From contig CAMPET010000012.1 of NCBI GenBank assembly GCA_946803715.1, positions 422,886-452,085 of the forward strand: a DNA stretch of 29,200 nucleotides, written 5' to 3'. This DNA comes from Beroe ovata (Eukaryota; Ctenophora; Nuda; Beroida; Beroidae). The position numbers and the translations under genes are program-made. Below the pieces are notes generated by a model. The model was given only the letters and a program-made list of their open reading frames with translations, was not told where the DNA came from and made no database searches. Positions 11,101 to 20,170 of the stretch are shown here, piece after piece. Numbering within the stretch: the stretch's first letter is position 1; each line of letters begins with the position of its first letter.

Positions 11101-12210
11101 GCCTCCTTCTTGAACTATACGTCTCGGATTTCTTCTCCATCTCAACCGATTCCTCCAAGTCACTGTTCTCCTCAGTATCCTGTTCATCTGGCTCATCACC
11201 TGCAAAAACTATAGGTACAATTATATCGAATTTATCCACTGTGGATCTACTACAAATTACCATATTCCAAAATTTAAGACCATCATAAGATACGAAGTTC
11301 TTCCTAACTCATTGAAGATAATTTCTCCAACCTGTTGTAGAGGTTAAGTAGACCAGGACAGTCAAGAACAGGAGCATGAGAAAGAGTCTCATTGGGATTA
11401 AGCCTATCTGTGATAAAAAGTATTGAAACTATTTCAACGCCTCAGAATTACAATCTTGCATTGGTGCCGATTGGTAGGTATGAGGGAATAAGAATGAAAT
11501 AGTAGACGCCAGACGGTGTGGTTAGTGGTATTCAATGAAAGATCTACATTGCAATGAACAACTTTTGATGACAAGGATTCAAGAGAAGGGCGAATATATA
11601 AAAGTTTGCAACGTAGTCAATGGTTGACGCACTTATTGATAAGATAAGGAGTTGGATTGGTAAACATAAGGACCCCAATACACCTTTCAATATCTTTTTA
11701 TCATGGGGAACGAACAAAAGTTGCTTTTGTAGAATAGCTTTGATAAGAAAAGGGTGGGGAGTTTAGATTGCACTGTTACCTTATCAAACACAGAACAAAG
11801 TCAATTTATTGTTAAAACTCCATGTGGTGACCTGTTGGTTTGTGTTCAGTCAACACTGGCCAGTGTCTTGGAGCGAAAGATGAAGATACTTCTATAAGTG
11901 GCACTTATGTGTTTAGTTAACTAGCACCAGGAAGTACTCACTAGCAACTGGACTGATTGCAACAGGGTTTCATTGATGTAGGAAAATTAATTTAGGACAA
12001 ATGAAGTAAACGTTTGGACACGATAGAACCAAATGGAACCAAACACTAAACCAATTGGATTTTCCACTGAATAATTTTCTAATCTATAGGAACTCTTGTT
12101 GCTAGATTCCTGAATGTCTAATTTTAATTTCAGCTCTGGGTGCTGTTGCCCATTCTACAATCAAACCAGTCAATCCGAAGTGGTATGAGAAAACAGAAGA
12201 TCTCAAGTAG
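8183..12210 (+). CDS. MFS transporter, oxalate/formate antiporter (OFA) type
   Basis: A membrane carrier, probably for small carboxylates. Seven exons joined by phase: 8183-8447, 8525-8972, 9082-9257, 9424-9642, 9726-10189, 10271-10472, 12134-12210, giving 616 aa. Twelve or so hydrophobic segments are present. Family signs are APYAWSVMSGTLTREMG at the first helix, GKWQMKVGPQAA (the MFS loop 2-3 motif), the YTPPIQTLIEWFPDRKGLASGM block, and GNLGGRLAWAAISDKIGR (loop 8-9 motif). Relatives are common in bacteria and scattered in protists and invertebrates. Residues 1-62 contain no Asp or Glu and are rich in Ser, Leu and Arg, like a mitochondrial presequence; this is inference. Introns are 77-166 bp except the sixth (1,661 bp), which carries a gene on the other strand. 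The substrate cannot be read from sequence. Confidence 0.88.
10551..10610 (+). repeat. Three copies of a 20-bp repeat inside the long MFS intron
   Basis: The unit near ATTGGTGATAAAGCTGGAT occurs three times in exact 20-bp register. It is a short intronic minisatellite with no visible role. Confidence 0.85.
11063..11392 (-). CDS. Nested gene: secreted 65-aa peptide, acidic middle and poly-arginine tail
   Basis: Two exons on the strand opposite the host MFS gene, inside its sixth intron: 11392-11332 and 11199-11063. Splicing (ACAG|GTTGG ... TTTTTGCAG|GTGAT, phase 1) joins a classic signal peptide (MRLFLMLLFLTVLVYLTSTT) to an acidic segment (DEPDEQDTEENSDLEESVEM) and a tail of twelve arginines in two runs broken by one serine, ending TN and a stop. 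The layout of signal, acidic pro-part and strongly cationic end is that of many host-defence peptide precursors, where the acidic part neutralises the basic part. A polyanion-binding secreted protein is another reading. I recognise no family. Support: hydrophobic leader at the first ATG, phase-matched splice sites and a stop right after the basic tail. Against: the Arg codons are a purine-rich repeat (AGG/AGA/CGA) that could be simple sequence. Confidence 0.5.
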
Positions 12211-12883
12211 AGGTCCTACCGCGTAGGTATGTCAGCACTCACCAATCTGATTCCAATGTGTTACCTATAACACTAGACAAAGTAAGGAGACTCAATTCGC
12301 GGTATTCACGAACAACCACTTGAAATTATGCACTACGACTTTAAGATTATTTTATCGGACAATTTTGTATGGGGTATTTTTAATCTTTGAAGTTTTTTGA
12401 AACAGATTCAGTGAATATTGAGTTATGACCGTAAACCAGAGGATTTGTCAGGATTCTATGTTGAGTAAAATGAAAGCTTACAATTCACTTTCATAACCTC
12501 ATAAATTCGTGTATTACAAATGATTACTAAATTGATGATTACAATTTGATACCTATTGTCGATATTTTATGATGTTGCTTTTGGTGCAATGAAGTACATT
12601 CATATCTTATTATGTTTCATACAAAAGGTATGATATTATGTTATCACACAAATTTTTCTGTATTTTTACACATTCCATGACTCACAAGCTTTTCTTGCTA
12701 TCATAATCTTTCATCTTCGATAAACATTTTTTGGAGACTTGTCTGAACTCCCTTGTGTTACACTTTTGTGTCTCAAGTGATCGACTTAATTTATAGTCAA
12801 AAGTCTATTTTAAGCGGTAAAGTTGAAACTTGATAACGTTTTGTTCACATTCCTTTACTTATTGGAATTCCTCTCCTAGAGCT
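12211..12883. other. Spacer between MFS and DHDDS genes
   Basis: AT-rich, with no coding signal seen. It should hold the MFS 3' UTR and DHDDS 5' sequence. It ends in a pyrimidine-rich stretch and CCTCTCCTAG four bases before the DHDDS ATG, which looks like a splice acceptor (5' UTR intron or trans-splice site). Confidence 0.5.
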
Positions 12884-13912
12884 ATGGCTGAAGAAGAAGG
12901 AGATCAATGGTTCAAACGAGCTGAGTTCTCTTGGTTCCAAAGGTTTTTCATCAAGTGTATCAATACTGGCAAACTGCCAGGTCATGTTGGTTTCATCATG
13001 GATGGCAATAGACGATATGCCAAAGCAAACGACATAACCAGGGCAGAATCATATGCTATGGGTTTTAAAAAGATTGGTGAGATCCTGGATTATTGCGAGA
13101 CGTTTCACATAAAGATAGTCTCTGTGTATGCGTTCAGTATTGAGAACTTCAAGCGTTCAGCAGATGAACAGAAAGAGCTGTTCACCCTCATGTATGATAA
13201 GACTAGACATCTTCTTTCCCGAGTTAACAAACTTACCGAGAAGAATATTAGAGTGAAGGTGAGTGGGAACACCTCACTTTTCCCCACTCACATCACTCAG
13301 ACCCTAGCAGAGTTAGAAGTGAAGACTGCACAGAATACAGAGTTCTGTCTTAACCTATGTCTCGGGTACACTTCACGTGACGAAATGACGTATGCAGTGA
13401 GATGCATGGCTGAGGGAGTGAGGGATGAAAAACTCAAATTAACTGACATTACCGAGGATTTGTTGGACAAGTGTTTGTTCACCGGAGACCTCCCGCCAGT
13501 TGATTTACTCGTCAGAACATCGGGTGTCGTCAGGCTATCTGATTACATGATGTGGCAGTCCAACTTTGCAGCATTACAATTTGTCAAGGTTTGCTGGCCC
13601 GATTTTGGGTTCTGGCACTTTGTGGGTGCTTTACTGGACTACCAACGTCAGGCAGGTGTTCTGCAAACTCACCGAGAGACATACTCCCCATTCCTCGATA
13701 AGATGACAAGGTCAGAGCAAGCGGCAGTGGGACATACGGAACACTGTACCTTGGCTTCACATGAGGGGTGTACGTTCAATGAAGAGATCACAGAAGCGAG
13801 TTTGAGGAGTAGTGAAAGGAGGAAGGCATTGTTTGTGGATGAATTGAGGAGGGAGAGAAGAGAGATTTTAGATGGGATGGCTGCAAAAGAGCTGGTAGTC
13901 GGAGGGGAATGA
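12884..13912 (+). CDS. DHDDS: Dehydrodolichyl diphosphate synthase catalytic subunit (cis-prenyltransferase)
   Basis: Extends farnesyl diphosphate with isopentenyl diphosphate units in cis configuration to make the dolichol precursor used for N-glycosylation at the ER. It works with the Nogo-B receptor subunit (NgBR/NUS1) in animals. Single exon, 342 aa from the ATG at 12884, close to the human length. Visible motifs: FIMDGNRRYAK (residues 37-47; the Asp is catalytic), VYAFSIENFKRS (81-92), LNLCLGYTSRDE (157-167), RTSGVVRLSDYMMWQ (211-225) and CWPDFGFW. The N-terminal WFQRFFIKCINTGKLPGHVGF matches the amphipathic membrane helix of DHDDS. The C-terminal tail is charged, with Arg/Glu runs. Reading upstream of 12884 stays open, but there is no earlier ATG in frame. 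It has no RxG motif, as expected for the catalytic subunit of a heteromeric enzyme. Confidence 0.94.
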   Translation: MAEEEGDQWFKRAEFSWFQRFFIKCINTGKLPGHVGFIMDGNRRYAKANDITRAESYAMGFKKIGEILDYCETFHIKIVSVYAFSIENFKRSADEQKELFTLMYDKTRHLLSRVNKLTEKNIRVKVSGNTSLFPTHITQTLAELEVKTAQNTEFCLNLCLGYTSRDEMTYAVRCMAEGVRDEKLKLTDITEDLLDKCLFTGDLPPVDLLVRTSGVVRLSDYMMWQSNFAALQFVKVCWPDFGFWHFVGALLDYQRQAGVLQTHRETYSPFLDKMTRSEQAAVGHTEHCTLASHEGCTFNEEITEASLRSSERRKALFVDELRRERREILDGMAAKELVVGGE

Positions 13913-14201
13913 AGGGGATACTTAACCAACTTAGATATTAATATTATCCCCTATTATTCATGTTTCAGATAATTGTATGATATTTGTTGTTTATTAATGT
14001 TGAATTCATTCATGATTCATGCATCAACCTTTTGTTCAAATCAGGCCTGGAGCAAATAACTTTAATTGATTCAGATTCAAGTGATAACTGTATTTTTTTA
14101 CTGATTTTGGTTGGTAGATGCATGAGAAACTTTTCCTCGATATTTGTTCAAATCATTTCGATATTCCCCCTTCCCAACGTTTAGCCCCCTAATGCTCTAA
14201 T

Positions 14202-14207
14202 AATAAA
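14202..14207 (+). terminator. AATAAA poly(A) signal after DHDDS, abutting the next gene
   Basis: AATAAA lies 290 bases after the DHDDS stop. Only 15 bases later comes CATCAGCTTTAG, an acceptor-like site, and then the next start codon at 14233. So the 3' end of one gene and the 5' end of the next are almost contiguous. Confidence 0.5.
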
Positions 14208-14232
14208 TCTCATCAGCTTTAGGCACCCTTGC

Positions 14233-15378
14233 ATGTTTCCATGCCGAAGAATCTTCCATTCCACATCTCCAGCATGTTCTAGTCAACTCAGCTCTAGATA
14301 TATCGGCATACAGAAGCAGAAAACATCAACAAACGTAAAGAAGAAGAAAAATGTTCAATCTCCCAAAAACACCAATAACAAGTCTTCTGTTTCGAAGACG
14401 ACCAAATCTAAGATAGTATTCCGAGATATCTTCGCGAACATCAGTCATAGCTGTAACTCTCCCGTATTGACATCATTGACACCAGAAGTTGGTCATGAGG
14501 TGTACTCGCGATTCTGCATGAACACTCTGAGGAACTATGGATTCAATCTTCAGCTCTCCGATTGCAGCAAGAAAAATCAGACGCTTACTGGTGATTGGGT
14601 TGTCCCAGGCTATAAGAAGGATATTATTGCTTCGTGTACTTTACAGAGAGACGAACTCAAAGATCACAGCGCCATGTTGAAGAGACTTAGCCAGGATACA
14701 TCCCCTGAAACAGTTGCATTGTTTATCAATAGTGTTGGTTTCAAGGGTGAATTCGTGAAGAATTTTGTCCGATCAGACAAGCCCAGCATTCTCATGTCGA
14801 TATCAGATAGTTCGTATCACTGGCTGAGTCAGCAGAACTCTTACTGGAAGTTTCGGGAGCCAATAGACAAGTGTCTACATCATCAGATTTGGGAGAACGA
14901 CATAGACTTTTCAACGTACAAGTTTGCAACGTATCGAGTCTCTATTCCTCGTTATAGAATCCAACAGGGCATGTCATTACTATTGTTCAATAAAGCCTTC
15001 ATATCTTCAGTTCCCTTTTTATCAGCAGGAAAGTACATTTATCAGTGGCCTCAAAACTTGAAATCAAAACGGAAAAGACTCCTGAAAACGTACTTTTATT
15101 CCACAGTTTTGATGGACACAGAAGAGGGAAAACAAGATCTGTCAGATGTGCTTCATAAAGAGAAACAGAGAGAACTAGAACTTTACTATCAGACTCAGAT
15201 GAGGAATTACTATGAGAGTAAGGGAAAAGATGTCTCGATAGGACAGTATATCAGTGGTGTTAGTGAGCAAATGGAGGATGAGAAAACAGGTGAAGTTTGC
15301 CATCTCCATCTTTTCAATGAATTCGACAACTGCTATGATGAGGCACTGTTTTCTGACGATAGTTGGAGCGTACATTGA
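14233..15378 (+). CDS. Probable mitochondrial protein, possible degenerate Mrr/RRG7-like nuclease fold
   Basis: Single-exon 381-aa frame. Residues 1-60 are basic and Ser/Thr-rich with almost no acidic residues (MFPCRRIFHSTSPACSS...), typical of a mitochondrial presequence plus a lysine-rich linker. Residues 84-190 read VGHEVYSRFCMNTLRNYGFNLQL...GDW...KKDIIASCTLQ...ELKDH...ETVALFINSVGFKGEFVKNFVRSDKPSILMSI. This order (helix, Leu/Gly turn, GD strand, second strand, then VALFINSxxF...S..P..L) resembles the Mrr-like restriction-endonuclease fold found in yeast Rrg7-type mitochondrial proteins. However, the catalytic Q/E-x-K strand is not intact, so it would be inactive. This is a remote resemblance judged by eye. 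The C-terminal half is Lys/Arg- and Tyr-rich with a charged coiled-coil-like segment (residues 297-330) and an acidic end. It directly follows DHDDS. Confidence 0.7.
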   Translation: MFPCRRIFHSTSPACSSQLSSRYIGIQKQKTSTNVKKKKNVQSPKNTNNKSSVSKTTKSKIVFRDIFANISHSCNSPVLTSLTPEVGHEVYSRFCMNTLRNYGFNLQLSDCSKKNQTLTGDWVVPGYKKDIIASCTLQRDELKDHSAMLKRLSQDTSPETVALFINSVGFKGEFVKNFVRSDKPSILMSISDSSYHWLSQQNSYWKFREPIDKCLHHQIWENDIDFSTYKFATYRVSIPRYRIQQGMSLLLFNKAFISSVPFLSAGKYIYQWPQNLKSKRKRLLKTYFYSTVLMDTEEGKQDLSDVLHKEKQRELELYYQTQMRNYYESKGKDVSIGQYISGVSEQMEDEKTGEVCHLHLFNEFDNCYDEALFSDDSWSVH

Positions 15379-15785
15379 TAGATTGATAGAGCTGTTTCAT
15401 TGCTAGCTGTTTTGAGGTATTCAAGTTTATTTTATAAAGATTTTGAGTAAAAATAGGACTGTTTTATCATTCATTCGCGACCCTTAATTTATTATGTGAA
15501 GACTGATAAGTCATATTTGACCCTACAATTCGAGTATTTTGTAAGTTTTTCATTTTTACTCATGAAAAGGTTTTTATGTCGTGATTCTATGAGATGCCTC
15601 TCCAATTTAAGATCAGTAAACTTTAATTGATTGATATTGCCTACTTATCTGCTTTTTATTCTTTGTTTCATGCTTGATCCCTCACTTTGAATGAATCTAG
15701 ATGTGGTAAGGCAGGCGTGATTCTGAGTTAAAGGAGTCTGAATATCGAAACTAAGATCTGAATTGGTATTGATAAAGACTCTAAG
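15379..15785. other. Spacer before the DPF gene
   Basis: AT-rich, with no coding signal seen. It should contain the 3' UTR of the preceding gene and the promoter or 5' UTR of the DPF homologue. Confidence 0.5.
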
Positions 15786-17537
15786 ATGCTGGAATCAGAG
15801 ATCTTTGAGAAGTACCAGTATAAAGACGCAATAGATTCTGCCAGTGCTTTCAATACCCGACTTCTGGTCGAAAGACAGAGCCGACTCCCTTTCTTAGATA
15901 CTCAGACAAACATTGCCCAGGTACATAATATAATCACTCGGTACCCATTTATCAGTCATAGAGTTCGTATTAAGATCTTTTGGAAACAGCTCACTCCTTT
16001 TCCGATACAGAGTTGCACTGTACATAATGTTACAGAATTCAATTTAATGCGACTTAAAATATAAAAGTCTCCAAATCCAGGTGGATTGTCACATTTGGAA
16101 GAAGAAATGTGAGCGTGTAGAACCTGTAGGAAAGGGAGTTGAGTATGCGTATCAAGTGAGATACTGGAAGAAGCTCCCTAAACCGAAGAAGGCAACTCCT
16201 CCCCCACATGTTTCTGTAGACACGGAAGAGGTCAGTGTACTTCCTGTCCGAATGGTACAGCTCATTCAAACCAAATTAGAAACTACAAGAAGGATGAAAT
16301 CGATTTTCTAGAATTCCTACTTGATGGAATACAAGAGTTGTTAACGTTGTCAACTTCTGCAGACACATGTGGTGGATGACATGCCAATGTCAGTGAAACC
16401 GGAACTCATCACAGAAGAGTCCACAGGGCTGGACACTCCTCCCAGTGCACCTACCCCTGAAGAACAGAGCCCCTCCAGTGATGACTATGAGGTACAGGGA
16501 GCACTAATTGATGATATTATCTTATTATGTTTTCCAGTTCCTAATTGAAATGTCACATTCATACCAGCCTGACATCAGCTATTGTTCTGACAATTATGTG
16601 AGGATGTGAGATGACAATAGCAGACAAATTCAATGTCATACTAGTGAATTGTTGTCATATTCTCCCCCTGACCCCTATACGCAAACGTTCTCCCAGATGT
16701 ATTACGAAAGGAAACGCAAGCGACAGAGCAGAGGAGCGAGCAGCAGGCGGAACAACAAGCAGAACACGGTGGAGAACCTCCGCAGAGGATCCCGGAGTCG
16801 GAAGGGAAGCGTCATCTCCACCCGGAGCAGTGGGAGAGGCGTCAAGGTGGAGGAGATGGAGAATGTGGAGGTGGAGCAGACACCGCCTTCCACTCGCGAA
16901 CAGACCCCAGCTAAAGGTGAGACATGGGGTGAGACATTGAGTGAAACGTCATGGGGTTACAAGTCATGGGGTGAGACATTGAGTGAGACGTCATAGGGTT
17001 GCACGTCATGGGGTGATGGTGAGGTGTGACGAGGAGACGCGTGATGAGTGTGATCGAGATTGAAATCCCAGCACTCCTCATGATCGTACATGTTTTTAAA
17101 CTATGCTTCTCCCGCAGAAGATTCAGCTACCGAAGAAGGAGAGAAGAAGCCTGGCTCAGTGTGTGACTTTTGTCTCTCGGAAAACAACAACGAGTAAGTG
17201 CCTGTGTTGAGGCGTCAGATTGAACAAGAGACCATGAAAAGGGCCGAATTTTGAGCTTCTTTAACATGTGTCCCTATTGAAGTATTGAAACCTCGAAATC
17301 GATATCATGAAAGGTTGTTCTGAGTTTCTCAATCTCATGTCTGCCCTCAGGAGCAGCAAGGAAAGCAAGGCAGGAGAGCAGATGATATCGTGTGTTGACT
17401 GTAACCGCACCGCCCACCCCTCTTGTCTCCAGTTTGAGGGAAGCCTCGCGGAGACTGTGAAGAGCTACAAGTGGCAGTGCATCGAGTGCAAATCGTGCAG
17501 CATCTGCGGTAAGCGGAAGAAAGCTTGTAAATGTTAG
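15786..17537 (+). CDS. Requiem/DPF (BAF45, d4) family protein, ends after first PHD finger
   Basis: A histone-reading subunit type of the SWI/SNF (BAF) chromatin remodelling complex. Six exons: 15786-15920, 16081-16230, 16363-16491, 16697-16916, 17118-17193, 17351-17537; 298 aa. The N-terminus has the Requiem domain (YKDAIDSASAFNTRLLVERQ, then RLPFLDTQTNIAQ, then IWKKK...RYWKKLPKPKK). The middle is basic and Ser/Arg-rich with likely nuclear localisation signals (RKRKRQ). PHD1 is complete: CDFC, CVDC, HPSC, CIEC. The usual C2H2 finger between these parts is absent. After CSICG there is a GTAAGC donor at 17509, the place where DPF genes normally splice into PHD2. No PHD2 exon is visible downstream, and read-through gives KRKKACKC and a stop. 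So it is either a single-PHD protein, rather like the vertebrate DPF3a isoform, or a gene with a lost or distant last exon. Confidence 0.87.
16917..17018 (+). repeat. 42-bp tandem repeat at the start of a DPF intron
   Basis: About 2.4 copies of a 42-bp unit (ATGGGGTGAGACATTGAGTG...) begin at 16924, 16966 and 17008, just inside the intron donor at 16917. Each unit repeats the donor-like word GGTGAG. Confidence 0.8.
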
Positions 17538-19303
17538 TGAGAGAGGGGAAGGGAATCGTGTATCCCTGTGTGTATTTCGCTCGTATTACACGTCGTGTAA
17601 TATCTGGGTAACGCGCGTGATATGTCACGTGTGACGCGTGACCCGGGGAAACGCGTGACTCTCATCTGTCATGTTGTTCTCGATACGGTTCTGAGAACTC
17701 GTGATATCGCTCTTATACTAAGATATTTTCCTTTTTATATGATTCAGCAATATTCACGAAGCAGTGATATTAAGAACAGTGTTTTCTTATTTATGATGTG
17801 CGAAAGAACTTGTCTTTGGGGGACTCGGATTGGATGAGAATAAATCAATTACAAACTTCCTGTAGCATGATATAACATCAATTTGAAGGGTCTACATAGG
17901 GAAGTCGGAATTCGGTATCAATTTTTCTCTTTTATTGTCGTTGAGTTCGCGAGGAACGATGGAATTGTGTGTTACGATGATATAAGCAGCTGAATAATTT
18001 ACTGTCTGTGATTTTTGTGGCGTTTGTTTTACTGAATTTGTATATACTTGACTGGACTGTGTTACTCTGTTTGTGTGTTTGTAACCTATGTTAATAATAG
18101 ATTTGGAAAAACAGTAATTGATAGTGGTCAATGATTTCTATGTATATCGCGATATGGAATGTAGCAGATTAGTATTATTATTATCATTATTTTCTAATTC
18201 GAAGTTTGGTGATTTGCTTTTGTGCTTCTACGGTACCCACTTTCTTTTACGAAATCAATTCATATTTTAGAGCCAAGCTGATGGTCTATGTTTTACCCGA
18301 AAACGATTCATCTGGAATGATTTGTTCGTAACTGACCTTAAGTTATATCGATATTAGTTCGCCCCAGAGCGGTTTTGTTTTGGGGTCACAAATTTGTCAA
18401 GATAGCTCGCGACGAGAATACCGTTCCCCATGTTATATAGCCACTCTTCTATATTGTTTTCAGTGTATTTTCCGGGCGTTACTTTCCTACGATGAATTGT
18501 AATTACTTTACACGATGCTTTTGTTCAAAGAACAATACTTATTATACATTGAGAAGTATGATAAAGGGGTCTTAAACATGCCAGCATTCCAACTTTCAAG
18601 CATGGATGTTTATATCATAAGGGATTGTGAAAAACTTGCTGCGAGATATTTGAGGTCGGCACTCGGCACTCGGCATTACTTTTCGGGTTACTCAATTATA
18701 ATATTTTCGATCGTTGATAATATAGAGCACGGATTTAATGATATCTCCGATTAAAACTGATCTATACAATCTCCTATAGCTAAGATGAGTGTGTGAGTGT
18801 GTAAATGTAACCCAGAGCGTACCGCCACACAAGGACTCGCCCCCCTCCTCTCCCCACATGGCGAGGTAGGTGCCATCCTCTTTACTAGCGCCGCCTCCCT
18901 TTCTCCTACTAGCGCCACTTTTCCTAATCTGTGTGTTTGCGAGCTGATCTATTGCGTAAAATGCCCTTGTGTGGTGGTATAGTACTGGCAGTGTATGATA
19001 TGATGATAGCATGGGGTGTTTTAGATGAGACTGTACGTTGATAATATACTGATGAATAATCTTCACTCTAGCTTATCTTCACAATTCTTACCGTGCACTT
19101 TACCCTCTTTCCTCACCCTCTCGCACCTCTATCTCCCACACACACACTCCTCTGTCGTACCCCTACAGAATATGTAGTAGAGAATGCGTTTATTGGGGAG
19201 GGGTCCCAATTGATTTTGATCAGTGATCACGTGACAGTGTTTCTTGATTTTCATTGGTTGCATCTTTGTTCTCATTGGTCAATTGCTGTCACACCCTCTC
19301 CCT

Positions 19304-19310
<7 letters not shown>
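17538..19310. other. 1.8-kb stretch without a recognisable gene
   Basis: I searched for the missing PHD2 signature (Cys-Asp-x-Cys-Asp followed by Gly-Tyr-His) and found none in any frame. The short Cys-rich frame near 18920-18980 (CVCELIYCVKCPC) has no PHD spacing. A 19-bp odd palindrome lies at 17584-17602. It probably comprises DPF 3' UTR and intergenic DNA. Confidence 0.5.
17584..17602. repeat. Perfect inverted repeat TATTACACG-T-CGTGTAATA
   Basis: Nine-base arms with a single central base, 47 bp after the DPF stop codon. It is followed by several CACGTG/ACGCGTGAC words (17620-17660). It could be a dimeric protein-binding site; a hairpin is unlikely with a 1-base loop. Confidence 0.6.
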
Positions 19311-19355
<45 letters not shown>

Positions 19356-19356
19356 N
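19303..19356. repeat. (AC)n microsatellite with assembly N
   Basis: A run of AC dinucleotides ends in a single N at 19356, 21 bases before the WW-domain gene's ATG. The N marks a join, so the 5' part of that gene could be missing. Confidence 0.95.
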
Positions 19357-19376
19357 GTCTCCCTGAGTGCCAGTTG

Positions 19377-20079
19377 ATGTCCCTCCCTCCCGAGTGGGAG
19401 ATCAGACACTCGAAATCAAGGGGTGGACGAGTTTTCTACTACAACAAACTAACCAAACAAAGCAGATGGGATCGACCTTTCCGTATGTTCAATTATACGT
19501 GAATGTGGGAAATTGGGGCGTTATCTTCACCGGAATTCAAATAGATGATTATTGGAATTCGATAGATAGCCATCGTTCATCTTCGACTTCTCAGCTGATA
19601 TCGATGATGCTGAATATCCGGAGATCGACGAAAGCGAAAGTGACGTCATAGCAACCAAAAGTGACGTCATGGCAACCAAAAGTGTCGACTCAAGTGTTGT
19701 TGGGAATGTCATCACGACAAAGAAGCGAGAGCAACATCCGTCGAGCTCACCTCCCAAGACTGACAGGAAGAAACGAAGAACCGGTAAGTTGCTGTTTTAA
19801 TTTCTGTTGATTACTTCCCATTTGATAGTGTTAAACCGTTTTGAGTATTCTTCGGAATATCCTCATTTCGAATCTCATTTTAATTTCTCTCAAGGTTCAA
19901 CGAAGATAAGTCAAGAGAAAAGGCATCAATCTTCGACTTCACTATCAGGTACAGATTACAGACATACTCAGTTAGAACCAGAACTGTTAGATAGATGCAC
20001 AGTTTTCATGTTATCACTGTATATGATACCATCGCATGTACATTCATATCGCAGCTATTGGCCGATTTCATATAAATAG
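19377..20079 (+). CDS. Small WW-domain protein with basic nuclear-type segment
   Basis: Three phase-matched exons: 19377-19482, 19595-19783, 19895-20079; 159 aa. The first exon is a complete WW domain (LPPEWEIRHSK...GRVFYYNKLTKQSRWDRP) with both Trp and the Tyr pair. It starts right at the N-terminus, as in the prolyl isomerase Pin1, and its RVFYYN..T..S.W.RP core is Pin1-like (group IV, phospho-Ser/Thr-Pro binding). No peptidyl-prolyl isomerase domain follows. Instead there is an acidic stretch (DIDDAEYPEIDESESD), two copies of a heptad SDV[I/M]ATK, and a basic cluster KTDRKKRRT. The last part (TDYRHTQLEPELL...) is unrecognised, and its exon could instead end at a GTACAG donor at 19949. The N just upstream leaves the true start open. 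I cannot name a family. Confidence 0.6.
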
Positions 20080-20170
20080 TTGTACCGGTCACAATATAGA
20101 ATCACGTATTTGTATGGCGAAGCGACGAAACAAAGTGACGAACAATTTCCGTAAGTTAACAAATTGAGAA

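Noticed and set aside
18797-18982. Cys-rich frame (CVCELIYCVKCPC) as the missing DPF PHD2
   Set aside because: Cys/His spacing does not fit a PHD finger and there are no suitable splice sites.
20113-20160. Possible short exon MAKRRNKVTNNF ending in a GTAAGT donor
   Set aside because: Attractive basic start and donor, but no downstream partner exon on the plus strand before the oppositely oriented gene.
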